A stretch of DNA of 64,000 bases, from the NCBI RefSeq assembly GCF_025628895.1, contig NZ_JAOTJC010000002.1:62001-126000 (forward strand), read 5' to 3'. Under the pieces are notes generated by a model. It was not told the origin of the DNA. It did not search any database and saw nothing but the letters and a program-made list of their open reading frames with translations. A program made the translations under genes and the position numbers. Origin of the DNA: Alteromonas salexigens. Lineage in GTDB: Bacteria; Pseudomonadota; Gammaproteobacteria; Enterobacterales; Alteromonadaceae. Below, in pieces: positions 10,215 to 19,001 of the stretch; the stretch's first letter is position 1, and each line of letters starts with the position of its first letter.

Positions 10215-13200
10215 ATGAACGCAGACGCTGACAAGGCGCAGCAAGACAAAGATAACGCACATACCCCGTTTGTTGTGGGCATTGGTTCCTCTGCAGGTGG
10301 GATCGAGGCGCTTATTAGCATGGTCTCGGCTTTGCCGGATGATCTCAACGCCAGTCTGGTAATTGCTCAGCATTTATCTCCCAGTCACAAAAGTCAGATG
10401 GCCGACATTCTGTCCCGAGAAACAGACTTTCCGGTGAAAGAAGTCCGCTCGGGCACGCTGGTTGAGAAGCAAACTGTGTACGTGGGGCCCCCCGGTCATC
10501 ATGTTCTGTACAAAAACGGTCATTTGCACCTGGATAAAGAGCCTGCGGAACTGGCGCCTAAACCGGCGGTAAATTTACTGTTTGAGTCGCTGGCTGATGA
10601 GCTTGGCGACCATGCCATTGGGGTAGTGTTATCAGGTACTGGTAATGATGGCTCCCGGGGGCTGAAAGCGATCAAAAGCGTAGGCGGCTTTGCCCTTGTG
10701 CAGGATCCCCGTTCCAGTAAGTACGATGGCATGCCCCAATCGGCTCTGGAAACGGTAGACGTAGATAAAATTATCGAGCCGGAAGATGTGGGTCAGGAAA
10801 TTGCTCACATCACCCAGAACTTCGGCCGCAGTTTTTTCCCGCCCTCCGAAGAGGCTCGCGCCGAAATGATGTCGGCGCTGTACGGAAAAATTCGTGATGC
10901 CACCAAAATCGATTTTAGTTTTTACAAGCAGTCGACGCTGCTACGCCGGGTCAATCGTCGTCTTATCGCCACGCAGAAGCACAGCCTCACCGACTACCTG
11001 ACATACCTTGATGAACATCCTGAGGAAGTCACGGCACTGGCCAAAGAACTGCTTATTTCAGTCACCGACTTCTTCCGCGACAAACATGCGTTTAAAGCCA
11101 TCCGGGGTTATATTGGCGATATTGTCGACAGGAAAGCCTCAACCGACAGTGTCAGAGTATGGGTCGCAGGGTGTGCCACGGGCGAAGAAGCCTACTCTAT
11201 TGCGATCCTGTTTCTGGAAGAAATAGAAGCGCAGGGCAAAGACTGTAAACTGCAGATGTTTGCCACTGATATCGATGACCATGCACTGGGACTGGCCCGC
11301 AAAGGTGCCTACAGCACCCACGCGGTTAACAGTATGGATCAGGCCCTGGTAGAAAAGTATTTTAATTTCGCCAACGACTCCTATCACCCCACTAAGCAAC
11401 TCCGTGACAGTATTACCTTTTCACGGCAGGACATCACCCGGGATCCGCCCTTCTTACATCTGGATATGGTGTCGTTCCGCAACGTACTGATTTACTTTAA
11501 TAACGATTTGCAGAACCGGGTCTTATCCCTGTTCCGTTATTCGCTGGTGGATGACGGCATCTTGTTTCTGGGTAAATCAGAGTCCACCGGCATTAAGGAA
11601 GATATGTTCGTGCCGCTGGATCGGCGTTGTCGCATTTTTAAGGTAACGGAGAATTCCAAGCGCCCGGCAATTCCTAAGGTGCTCAAAAACAGTTTGCCTT
11701 CACCGCGGGTGAAAGAGTCTTCCGGCAACAGCTATGAACGTATTTTCACGAGTGCGGTAATGGAGCAGTTCGGGCCATCCATTTTAATCAATGCCCGTTT
11801 CTCTGTGCTGCATTCACACGGCCGTTTGAAGCCGTTCATTAACTTCCCCGCCGGGGTGCCAGAACTCAACCTGTCCAAGCTTATCACCCAGGAGTTTTCT
11901 GCCGAGCTTATTTCGACCATGAACAAGGCAAAACGTAGTGGTGAGATTACGTTTAGCCGGGTGCGTAAAATTGAAGGGGACTATAACCGTCCCTGGCGGC
12001 TGGTCATCATTCCATTGGAGAAACGGGAAGCTGAACACTACCTGGTAAATTTCCGTGAAGCTGACAGTGACGCAGCGGTAAAAGAAGAGACCAACGAATA
12101 CGATACCGAAAATACGGACGTCGCAGAGCTCATTACGGCCCGTGAACAGCTGCAAACACTGACCGAAGAAATGGCTGCGTCGGCAGAAGAGATGCAGGCC
12201 CTGAACGAAGAAGTGCAGGCTGCTAACGAAGAATTGCAGGCCAACAACGAAGAGCTGGAAGCTACCAACGAAGAGTTGCAGGCAACCAACGAAGAGTTGA
12301 TCAGCGTTAACGAAGAAAGCATGAAGAAGTCGTCGGAACTGGCGGCAGTGAACAATGAGCTGGAAAGCGTCTATAACACTCTCGATTTCCCAATTCTGGT
12401 GTTCGACACAGACTTGCGCCTGAACCGTACCAACGACGCCGCCAATCGCCGATACCATCTGAACACCGGGTCGTATAACCGCATGGTCGGTGACCTGAAC
12501 CTGCCTGAGTATTTTGACGACATTGGCCGGCGTATCAGTAATACACTGAAAAATGGCGCTAAAACCAACATTGTGATTAAGCCGTCCACTACCGAAACCT
12601 ACAATGTGTTCGTTACCCCCATTTACAACAACCGTAATCGCATCACCGGTGCGATTGCGGTAATTATCGATAATTCAGAGCTGGTGCTGGCCCATGAGCG
12701 CATCGAGAAAAACCAGGAGCAGTTGTTGTCGATTATGAACAACTCGCTGGCCGTGGTAGCACTGAAAGACAATTCCGGTCGCTACGAGTTTGTGAACGCC
12801 CGCTTTGAAGAAATTTTCGGGCTGGAAGCAAAGGACGTGCTGGGGCGCACCGATTTACAATTATTTGAGCGGGAAGTGGCCACCAACTTCCGTGAAAAAG
12901 ATCTCGATACCATGCGTTCCCTGACACCGCAGAAAACCATCGATGAATTCGATGCCGGGCAGGGTCGGGTAGTGCTGGAAAGTGTACGCTTCCCCATTTT
13001 CGACGCCGAAGGTACGATCAAATCTATTTGTACGCAGGCCACGGATATTACTAAAAACCGTCACGCCAATGAGCAGCTTAAACTGGCGGGTAAATTATTC
13101 GACCGGGTGGGTGAGGCTATCCTGATCACGGATAAAGATGAAACCATTATTACCAGTAATGATGCGTTCACCGAATTCACGGGGTATGCACTGACCGACA

Positions 13201-14747
13201 TTATCGGTAAGCGTCCTTCTATTCTCGCATCCGGGCAACACTCGGATAAGTTCTATGCCACTATGCGGGAAACCCTGCAGGAGAAAGGTTACTGGCAGGG
13301 CGAAATGGTCAACCGGCACAAGGACGGTCACGAAATACCCATGTGGGTCACCATCAATATGGTGCGGGATGCTCAGGGCGAACATCAGAACTACGTGGCC
13401 ACCTATAGTGATGTGAATGAAATTAAAGGGGTGCAGAAAAAGATTGAGTTTCTGGCCACCCACGATGAACTCACCAAGCTCCCCAATCGCACCGTCCTTG
13501 ACGAACGGCTGGAGCTGATGGTGAATAACGCCAAACGGTCTAATTCGTTATGTGCCGTGATGTTTATTGATCTGGATGACTTTAAACAGGTAAATGACAA
13601 CCTCGGACACAATATCGGCGACCTGTTATTAAAACAGGTGACCCGTCGCTTGCAGTCCTGTACCCGTGATACAGACATGCTGGCCCGTCTGGGCGGCGAT
13701 GAGTTTGTGGCGCTGATCCCGGCCAATGAACTGAACGAAATTGATGATGCAGCCAAGCGTATCGTGGGGCTGCTGGCAGAGAAATTTGAGGTACACGATT
13801 ACGAATTGAATGTATCTGCCAGTGTAGGTATTAGTATTTATCCGGACGATGGCGAAAGCAGCGCCAGTTTGCTGAAACACGCTGACGAAGCCATGTACAT
13901 TGCCAAAGAGCACGGCCGTAATCAGTATCAGTATTTCACTCACGAGATGAAACAACAGGCTAACGAGCGCGTGCGGGTAGAAAACGCACTGCGCAAAGCG
14001 CTGGCAGACAACACCTTTGAGGTCGCGTTACAGCCACAAATAGAAGTGCTTACCGGCACGATTGTGGGGGCTGAAGCCTTGCTGCGCAGTAGTGATGAAG
14101 CCCTGTCCGGCTTGTCGGCCGCCAGAATGATCGAGGTCGCCGAGCAAACCAAGCTGATTGATAAAATTGGCATCATGATGCTGGAGAAAGTTATCCGGGT
14201 GGCCGGGGCCGCTAACGCTCGAGGCGAAAAACTGCCACAGATCGCAGTTAATATTTCTACCCGTCAGCTGCGTTCGCCTTCTTTTGCTGATGATGTTGAA
14301 GGTTTGCTCAACGCACATAAGCTTGCCCCGTCACAACTGAAATTTGAAATTACCGAGCGGGCCCTGTTAGGCCGGGTGGAGCAAGTGCAGGGCACGTTGC
14401 GCGAGTTGGCGGAGTTAGGGGTCTCCCTCAGCGTGGATGATTTTGCGTTGCACCAGTCATCGCTGATTTATCTGCGCCGGTTGCAGATCTGTGAGATTAA
14501 AATTGACCGCGATTTTATTAAGAAAATCACCGACGACGAAGACAGTCGGGTGCTGACCCAGGCCTTTATTAAGATGGGCACTGCCATGGGACTGAGAGTG
14601 GTTGCCGAAGGCATTGAGAACGATGAACAGTTTGAGATACTGAAGCAGGCTGACTGTGAAGTTGCGCAAGGCTATTATTTTTATGAACCACTGGATCCGG
14701 ATGAATTTGCGGCACTGGTAAAAAGAGAGCAAAGCAAAAGCTTATGA
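10215..14747 (+). CDS. CheB-CheR-coiled coil-PAS-GGDEF-EAL hybrid signalling protein
   Basis: A 1510-residue soluble multidomain protein. Residues about 18-205 are a CheB methylesterase domain with Ser26 (GSSAGG), His53 and Asp145 of the catalytic triad; no receiver domain precedes it. Residues about 215-490 are a CheR methyltransferase with the SAM motif GCATGEEAYS and FRNVLIYF. A heptad-rich coiled coil (about 635-715, repeated NEELQA units) links to two or three PAS domains (about 720-1080). The GGDEF domain has an intact G1160-GDEF1164 and an upstream RDTD I-site (1151-1154). The EAL domain has E1287 and the usual Asn, Glu, DD, Lys, Glu and Gln residues, but loop 6 reads DDFALHQSS instead of DDFGTGYSS. 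No transmembrane segment. It overlaps the phytochrome gene by 4 bp. The input signal is inferred to involve that phytochrome. Confidence 0.9.
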   Translation: MNADADKAQQDKDNAHTPFVVGIGSSAGGIEALISMVSALPDDLNASLVIAQHLSPSHKSQMADILSRETDFPVKEVRSGTLVEKQTVYVGPPGHHVLYKNGHLHLDKEPAELAPKPAVNLLFESLADELGDHAIGVVLSGTGNDGSRGLKAIKSVGGFALVQDPRSSKYDGMPQSALETVDVDKIIEPEDVGQEIAHITQNFGRSFFPPSEEARAEMMSALYGKIRDATKIDFSFYKQSTLLRRVNRRLIATQKHSLTDYLTYLDEHPEEVTALAKELLISVTDFFRDKHAFKAIRGYIGDIVDRKASTDSVRVWVAGCATGEEAYSIAILFLEEIEAQGKDCKLQMFATDIDDHALGLARKGAYSTHAVNSMDQALVEKYFNFANDSYHPTKQLRDSITFSRQDITRDPPFLHLDMVSFRNVLIYFNNDLQNRVLSLFRYSLVDDGILFLGKSESTGIKEDMFVPLDRRCRIFKVTENSKRPAIPKVLKNSLPSPRVKESSGNSYERIFTSAVMEQFGPSILINARFSVLHSHGRLKPFINFPAGVPELNLSKLITQEFSAELISTMNKAKRSGEITFSRVRKIEGDYNRPWRLVIIPLEKREAEHYLVNFREADSDAAVKEETNEYDTENTDVAELITAREQLQTLTEEMAASAEEMQALNEEVQAANEELQANNEELEATNEELQATNEELISVNEESMKKSSELAAVNNELESVYNTLDFPILVFDTDLRLNRTNDAANRRYHLNTGSYNRMVGDLNLPEYFDDIGRRISNTLKNGAKTNIVIKPSTTETYNVFVTPIYNNRNRITGAIAVIIDNSELVLAHERIEKNQEQLLSIMNNSLAVVALKDNSGRYEFVNARFEEIFGLEAKDVLGRTDLQLFEREVATNFREKDLDTMRSLTPQKTIDEFDAGQGRVVLESVRFPIFDAEGTIKSICTQATDITKNRHANEQLKLAGKLFDRVGEAILITDKDETIITSNDAFTEFTGYALTDIIGKRPSILASGQHSDKFYATMRETLQEKGYWQGEMVNRHKDGHEIPMWVTINMVRDAQGEHQNYVATYSDVNEIKGVQKKIEFLATHDELTKLPNRTVLDERLELMVNNAKRSNSLCAVMFIDLDDFKQVNDNLGHNIGDLLLKQVTRRLQSCTRDTDMLARLGGDEFVALIPANELNEIDDAAKRIVGLLAEKFEVHDYELNVSASVGISIYPDDGESSASLLKHADEAMYIAKEHGRNQYQYFTHEMKQQANERVRVENALRKALADNTFEVALQPQIEVLTGTIVGAEALLRSSDEALSGLSAARMIEVAEQTKLIDKIGIMMLEKVIRVAGAANARGEKLPQIAVNISTRQLRSPSFADDVEGLLNAHKLAPSQLKFEITERALLGRVEQVQGTLRELAELGVSLSVDDFALHQSSLIYLRRLQICEIKIDRDFIKKITDDEDSRVLTQAFIKMGTAMGLRVVAEGIENDEQFEILKQADCEVAQGYYFYEPLDPDEFAALVKREQSKSL

Positions 14748-16258
14748 TGCAACCACAAAGTGCTTCTGAAGCAGCCGACGAGCTAATCGCCAATTGCGAA
14801 CAGGAGCAGTTGCATCTTAGCGGACATATTCAGTCTTTCGGTGTGCTGCTGGTGGTCGGCAGCGACAATCTGACCATCACACACGTCAGCGCCAACGCGG
14901 CTAGCTTGTTTGGCAATCGCCCTTTGCTGGGCGAGGCATTGACTGATATCAGTGCGTTTCCCACCGAGCTGCTGGAAAAACTCGATGGTAAGACTGGCAA
15001 CCGTGAGAATATTTTTAACTTCCGGTTAGACGAGCAGTCTGTTCACCTGCGGTTACTGCAGGGAGACGGCTGTTATCTGCTTGAGTTAGAACCCACCAAC
15101 GACGATGCGCCAGTGTGGTCTCTGGCTGAGCTGCGGACCATGGTGTATCCGACCGCAGGGCAACAGTGGGAGCATCAGGACTACTGGAAGAGCTTGCTGA
15201 CCGCTATAGCCTCGGTGCTGCCATTCCACCGGTTGTTGCTGTACCGCTTCGACAGTGACTGGTCCGGTGAGGTGGTGGCGGAGCATAGTCAGGACAATAA
15301 CCAGCAATACCTTGGGCTTAAATTTCCGGCGTCTGATATCCCCGCCATTGCGCGCAAATTGTATTTTGAAAACCCCTCACGACTTATTAGTAATATCACG
15401 GAAGAGCCGGTTGCGGTGCACAGTCTGTCCGATGAGATCCCCAATCTTACCTGGTCTGATTTACGCAGCGTCTCACCCGTGCATGCCCAGTATCTGAAAA
15501 ACATGGGCATCCAAACATCCTATTCGGTTCCCATCATCCTGTCGGGCAAGCTGTGGGGCATTGTATCCTGCCATCACCGTGAGCCGCTGCATGTGGATGC
15601 CCGTAGCCGCTATCAGTCTGAGCAGCTGGTACAGCACTTCTGTTCTGTTTACGCCATGTACCTGTCCAGAAAGAAGCTGGAACTGCTCAAAGCCATTGAT
15701 GAAAAGATTAAGAGTCTGGTGGCACAACTGGACATCTTGGAGGATACCCGGGCCGCCCTTGAGGCCATGCTGGATGCTACCGCACAAGTGTGTAATGGCA
15801 CTCTCGCAGCGGCAACGGTGAGTGGTGAGTGGCTGACCTCAGATGACACCGCCGATATCAGCCTGCTCAAAAAAATTGATAAGGTATTTGCCCGGGATAC
15901 CTCTGATCATGTACTGCATTGTCAGAACATCCAGTCGCTACCGGAACTGGCAGACGTCGAGGATCCGGCGTTGCGCGGCGTGCTGGCCATAAAGCTTGAC
16001 CATGGCCGGGACACTGCCCGCTTATACGTATTCCGTCCGCCTGAAAAACAACTGACAGAATGGGCGGGGAACCCGGATAAAACTCAGGCTCAAAGCGAGA
16101 CGAATGATACCCTCTCGCCGCGGACTTCGTTTGCTAAGTGGAGCGAAATAAAGGGCGACTTAGCCCTGCCGTGGAGCAAAGCGGACCTGCTGTTTGCCAA
16201 AAAAGCCCGGGTGGGTCTGCTGCGCCTTTTCCATCGCATGCGCAAATTACAATTTTAA
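14744..16258 (+). CDS. Bacteriophytochrome photosensory core without output domain
   Basis: A 504-residue red/far-red light sensor made of PAS (about 10-115), GAF (130-315) and PHY (330-504) domains. The biliverdin-binding cysteine is C18. The GAF pocket has the PASDIP motif (D198), SPVH (H247) and CHH (277-278). The PHY tongue has the PRTSF motif (459-463) and the protein ends in the long signalling helix. Family members usually continue into a histidine kinase or GGDEF module; this one stops. The ATG overlaps the stop of the preceding gene (ATGA), so the two are probably translated together and may act as partners. No heme oxygenase (bphO) for making biliverdin is in the window. Confidence 0.9.
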   Translation: MMQPQSASEAADELIANCEQEQLHLSGHIQSFGVLLVVGSDNLTITHVSANAASLFGNRPLLGEALTDISAFPTELLEKLDGKTGNRENIFNFRLDEQSVHLRLLQGDGCYLLELEPTNDDAPVWSLAELRTMVYPTAGQQWEHQDYWKSLLTAIASVLPFHRLLLYRFDSDWSGEVVAEHSQDNNQQYLGLKFPASDIPAIARKLYFENPSRLISNITEEPVAVHSLSDEIPNLTWSDLRSVSPVHAQYLKNMGIQTSYSVPIILSGKLWGIVSCHHREPLHVDARSRYQSEQLVQHFCSVYAMYLSRKKLELLKAIDEKIKSLVAQLDILEDTRAALEAMLDATAQVCNGTLAAATVSGEWLTSDDTADISLLKKIDKVFARDTSDHVLHCQNIQSLPELADVEDPALRGVLAIKLDHGRDTARLYVFRPPEKQLTEWAGNPDKTQAQSETNDTLSPRTSFAKWSEIKGDLALPWSKADLLFAKKARVGLLRLFHRMRKLQF

Positions 16259-16295
16259 GACCGCCTAACCACGCTATCAGAAAGGACCCCTCATT

Positions 16296-16967
16296 GTGCC
16301 CGAAACCATTACTTCATCCACTCAGGTCGTACTGTTCGATCATGACGGGACGCTTATTGACTCAGAGCAAACCCACTTGCAGCTGTGGCAGGAGGTCATG
16401 CAGGCACATGATGTAACCTTAACCGAGGCTTTCTATACCCAGACTATGGCTGGCATTCCTGTTAACCAGAACGCCGTGGATCTGGTGCATTATTTTCAGC
16501 TTGATGTGCCGGCCGAAACGCTGGCGAACGCGAAGCACGCCAAAACCCGTGCGTTTCTTTCTGAACAGGCATTCCCGCTGATGCCCTATGCGATTGAGGC
16601 TGTCACCGCGTGTATTGAGGCCGGCTATACGGTGGGCATTGTGACCGGTGGCAGTGGCTTATCGGTGACCCGAACCCTGGAAACCTATGATCTGGGTAAA
16701 TGGATAACCACGGTAGTGGCCGTGGAGGATGTGGATAACAGTAAGCCAGCACCGGATTGCTATCTACGGGCAGCATCGCATCTGAACGTGAGCCCGGACG
16801 CCTGTGTGGCGGTAGAAGATACGCAGCACGGTATGCAGTCTGCGCTCAATGCTGGGATGCGGTGCGCGGTGATCCCTACGCCGCATGCAGCGACCCATGA
16901 CTTCTCACAGGCAACCAGCCGTTACCAAAATCTACAGGAATGGGTGGCCAATGAGCTTGGCCGGTAA
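16296..16967 (+). CDS. HAD-family phosphatase (phosphoglycolate phosphatase/beta-PGM subfamily)
   Basis: A 223-residue cytosolic HAD hydrolase. The nucleophile motif is FDHDGTLIDSE (about 14-24), motif II is VTGGSG, the motif III lysine is in SKPAPDCYL and motif IV is AVEDTQHGM. The helical cap between motifs I and II matches the subfamily that includes phosphoglycolate phosphatase and beta-phosphoglucomutase. The substrate cannot be read from sequence. The start is GTG 16296 with AGGA nine bases upstream. It follows the phytochrome by 37 bp on the same strand and could be read from the same transcript, though no functional link is evident. Confidence 0.85.
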   Translation: MPETITSSTQVVLFDHDGTLIDSEQTHLQLWQEVMQAHDVTLTEAFYTQTMAGIPVNQNAVDLVHYFQLDVPAETLANAKHAKTRAFLSEQAFPLMPYAIEAVTACIEAGYTVGIVTGGSGLSVTRTLETYDLGKWITTVVAVEDVDNSKPAPDCYLRAASHLNVSPDACVAVEDTQHGMQSALNAGMRCAVIPTPHAATHDFSQATSRYQNLQEWVANELGR

Positions 16968-17072
16968 GCCGATATACGTGGCAGTTCCCGCAGCGCGTTG
17001 TTCAGTAGTTGCAATCCTGCCGGACTTGCCCAAAAATACCCGCTCTTTTTTACCATCAGGAACGTCGGCTGA

Positions 17073-18356
17073 ATGATTTTACGGGTGTTCATTGCGGTAT
17101 TCGCGTTGTTGCTGCTAATCAGTGCCACCTTACTGGTAGTCATAGTAGAAACCACGCCGCTGGTAACGACCCGGGCCTCCGAGCAGGTCAATGACGCCGA
17201 TACCGTCAACGCACTGCTCAGCCAGTTACAGCAGAGCATCAAGAACCGCGATGAAAGTCAGACCCTGGTGATCACTGAGCCCCAGCTAGACTCGCTGGTG
17301 GGTTTTATCCAACGCGCCGCTGCAGGGTTTCGCGGCAAGGTTAATGTGACGCCCAGCGCCAGTATGCTGGCAGTAAGCCTGCAATTACCCTATACCGCCG
17401 GGCAGGGCTGGTTAAATCTCAGTGTTACTCTGTTACCGGGAAAAGAAGTGAAAGTGGATCAGGTCAGCCTGGGCGATTTACAGATCCCCGGCGGACTGGC
17501 ACTACGGGTGCTGGAATGGCTGGTCAACGTCTGGACAGACAGTGATATCGCCAGCTATGCCCGCCAGCAGGTGCGGGGGATAACCATGACCGATGAGGAT
17601 ATTACGGTGCGTCTGGCCCCGCTGGAAGGCCTGCTACGGCGTCTTAACGAGGTGAAAAACGGCCTCACCGTCGAGCAGGACACGGAGCTGCGCGATTTGA
17701 CCGCCTACTACCTGCGTTATATCTCCTGGCAGGATTTGTCATTGGACAGTACACCGCAGTCGTTAGCCAGCTATATGCAGCTGACGCTGGCCCGCGCGGC
17801 AGCCCGCAGTAACCCGGATACCGCCGTACAACATAATAAAGCGGCCATTCTGGCCTTGGCAGTGTTCGTTGGTCATCACCGGATTGCCAACTTTGTCGGC
17901 GATATTCAACCGGATGCCGATCGCGCGTTGCGTCCCGCTCGTCCCGCGCACCTCGCCGGGCGTGAAGATCTGGCCCGGCACTTTATTATTTCGGCGGCAC
18001 TGAAAGTGTTGTCTGAGCAGGGTGTTAGTCTCGCCATTGGCGAGTTTAAAGAACTTATGGACCGCGCCATGGGCGGCTCTGGGTATAGCTTTGTTGATTT
18101 GGCAGCTGATATGGCGGGGGTGGAGTTTGCCCGGGTCGCCACCGATCCGGATCTGGCCCGTCAGGTGCAGGCCGTGATTGCTGCGAATCGTGAGGAGGGC
18201 GTGTTTATGCCCGCGATTGAAGGGCTTCCGGAAGGGCTCTCTAAGGCAGAATTCGAGCGCGAGTATAAACAGGTAGACAGCGACAAGTATCTGCAAGAGG
18301 TAGCTGAAATCAGGGCCCGGCTGGCAGAACTTCCGCTCTACGCCACCTCACCCTGA
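17073..18356 (+). CDS. Membrane-anchored protein of unknown function
   Basis: A 427-residue protein I do not recognise. Residues 4-25 form a single hydrophobic segment that fits a signal anchor, so most of the protein should lie in the periplasm. The rest is rich in Leu, Gln and Asp, with beta-prone stretches near 95-135 and helical stretches later; no cysteine pair, metal motif or catalytic signature stands out. It follows the HAD gene by 105 bp on the same strand and is convergent with the next gene. Codon use looks like the neighbours, so recent transfer is not suggested. Confidence 0.75.
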   Translation: MILRVFIAVFALLLLISATLLVVIVETTPLVTTRASEQVNDADTVNALLSQLQQSIKNRDESQTLVITEPQLDSLVGFIQRAAAGFRGKVNVTPSASMLAVSLQLPYTAGQGWLNLSVTLLPGKEVKVDQVSLGDLQIPGGLALRVLEWLVNVWTDSDIASYARQQVRGITMTDEDITVRLAPLEGLLRRLNEVKNGLTVEQDTELRDLTAYYLRYISWQDLSLDSTPQSLASYMQLTLARAAARSNPDTAVQHNKAAILALAVFVGHHRIANFVGDIQPDADRALRPARPAHLAGREDLARHFIISAALKVLSEQGVSLAIGEFKELMDRAMGGSGYSFVDLAADMAGVEFARVATDPDLARQVQAVIAANREEGVFMPAIEGLPEGLSKAEFEREYKQVDSDKYLQEVAEIRARLAELPLYATSP

Positions 18357-18377
18357 CTGTTGGCTGCGGCTTACGCG

Positions 18378-18692
18378 TTAACCTTTGGCGACGGTACTCT
18401 GAAACTGTGCCAGTGTTGTCAGCATTAATTCAATCTTCTTCACCAGGGCAGGCAATGCCTGCTTGGCAGCCTCGTCGTCCAGCTCTTTAAGCGCTTGCCA
18501 GTCACCGGCAATTTCTTCTACATAGGGGCCAAACCGTTTCGATTCAGTCTCAAACGGTGTATCGCTGGGAAAAATAGCCGCAAATTTGCCCTTTTGACTC
18601 TGCTGCAGTTTGTCCAGCACCTGGTCGGCGTCGATAGACTTGCGGTAAAGGGTTTGCAGGGTTTCCTGAAGCTGTTGATGTATTTCTTGCAT
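18378..18692 (-). CDS. Small conserved helical protein
   Basis: A 104-residue soluble, largely helical protein with no signal peptide and no cysteine. The C-terminal half (LPALVKKIELMLTTLAQFQ) looks like a conserved amphipathic helix, and it resembles short proteins of unknown role that I associate with Alteromonadales, some under misleading enzyme names. I assign no function. It is divergent from the YjfB-type gene, and the sigma-28 promoter of that gene lies just upstream of its start. Confidence 0.7.
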   Translation of the reverse strand: MQEIHQQLQETLQTLYRKSIDADQVLDKLQQSQKGKFAAIFPSDTPFETESKRFGPYVEEIAGDWQALKELDDEAAKQALPALVKKIELMLTTLAQFQSTVAKG

Positions 18693-18719
18693 ACGGGTCC
18701 CGGAGTTGGAAATAAAAAC

Positions 18720-18746
18720 TAAAGATTATCAACCTGCCGTCGATAA
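18720..18746 (+). promoter_or_regulatory. Sigma-28 (FliA) type promoter
   Basis: TAAA at 18720-18723, a 15-bp spacer and GTCGATAA at 18739-18746. The known FliA consensus is TAAA, 15 bp, GCCGATAA, so only one base differs. The predicted transcript would start near 18753, about 55 nt before the ATG at 18809. Confidence 0.7.
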
Positions 18747-18808
18747 CGAGAGAAGTGGGCAATTCTGCCTACTTTTTAACTTTGCGACAAGCAACAAAGG
18801 AAACTGGT

Positions 18809-19000
18809 ATGGATCTACAAGGTGTAAACACCTCTGGAACGTCCGGTGCGTCACTTGAGTTGGCCTCTCTGAAACTTGCTAAAGACCAGCAAAAGCAAGA
18901 GGGTCAGGCGACGCTTCAGCTGCTGGAGACAGCCGCTGACGTACCAAAAAGCACGCCGTCAAATCCCGCCTTAGGCGCCAACGTTGATACCTTCGCGTAA
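18809..19000 (+). CDS. YjfB-family putative motility protein
   Basis: A 63-residue protein that fits the YjfB/putative motility protein family: short, Ser/Gln-rich helix at the start (ASLELASLKLAKDQQKQ), then a linker and the C-terminal LGANVDTFA signature. The family's biochemical role is unknown. The ATG at 18809 has AAAGGAA about six bases upstream; the longer frame from 18755 has no such site. A sigma-28 promoter lies upstream, so expression with late flagellar genes is predicted although no flagellar gene is nearby. It is convergent with epmB, with one base between the stops. Confidence 0.75.
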   Translation: MDLQGVNTSGTSGASLELASLKLAKDQQKQEGQATLQLLETAADVPKSTPSNPALGANVDTFA

Positions 19001-19001
19001 T

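Noticed and set aside
12160..12330. Repetitive DNA that could be taken for a tandem repeat locus
   Set aside because: The periodicity is the heptad repeat of a coiled coil in a normal reading frame, with codon variation between units.
11814..12458. A 214-residue open frame on the minus strand opposite the CheB-CheR coil region
   Set aside because: It mirrors the repetitive coiled-coil coding sequence of the plus-strand gene; its Phe/Leu/Val-rich repeats are the complement of the NEELQA repeats and there is no ribosome-binding site.
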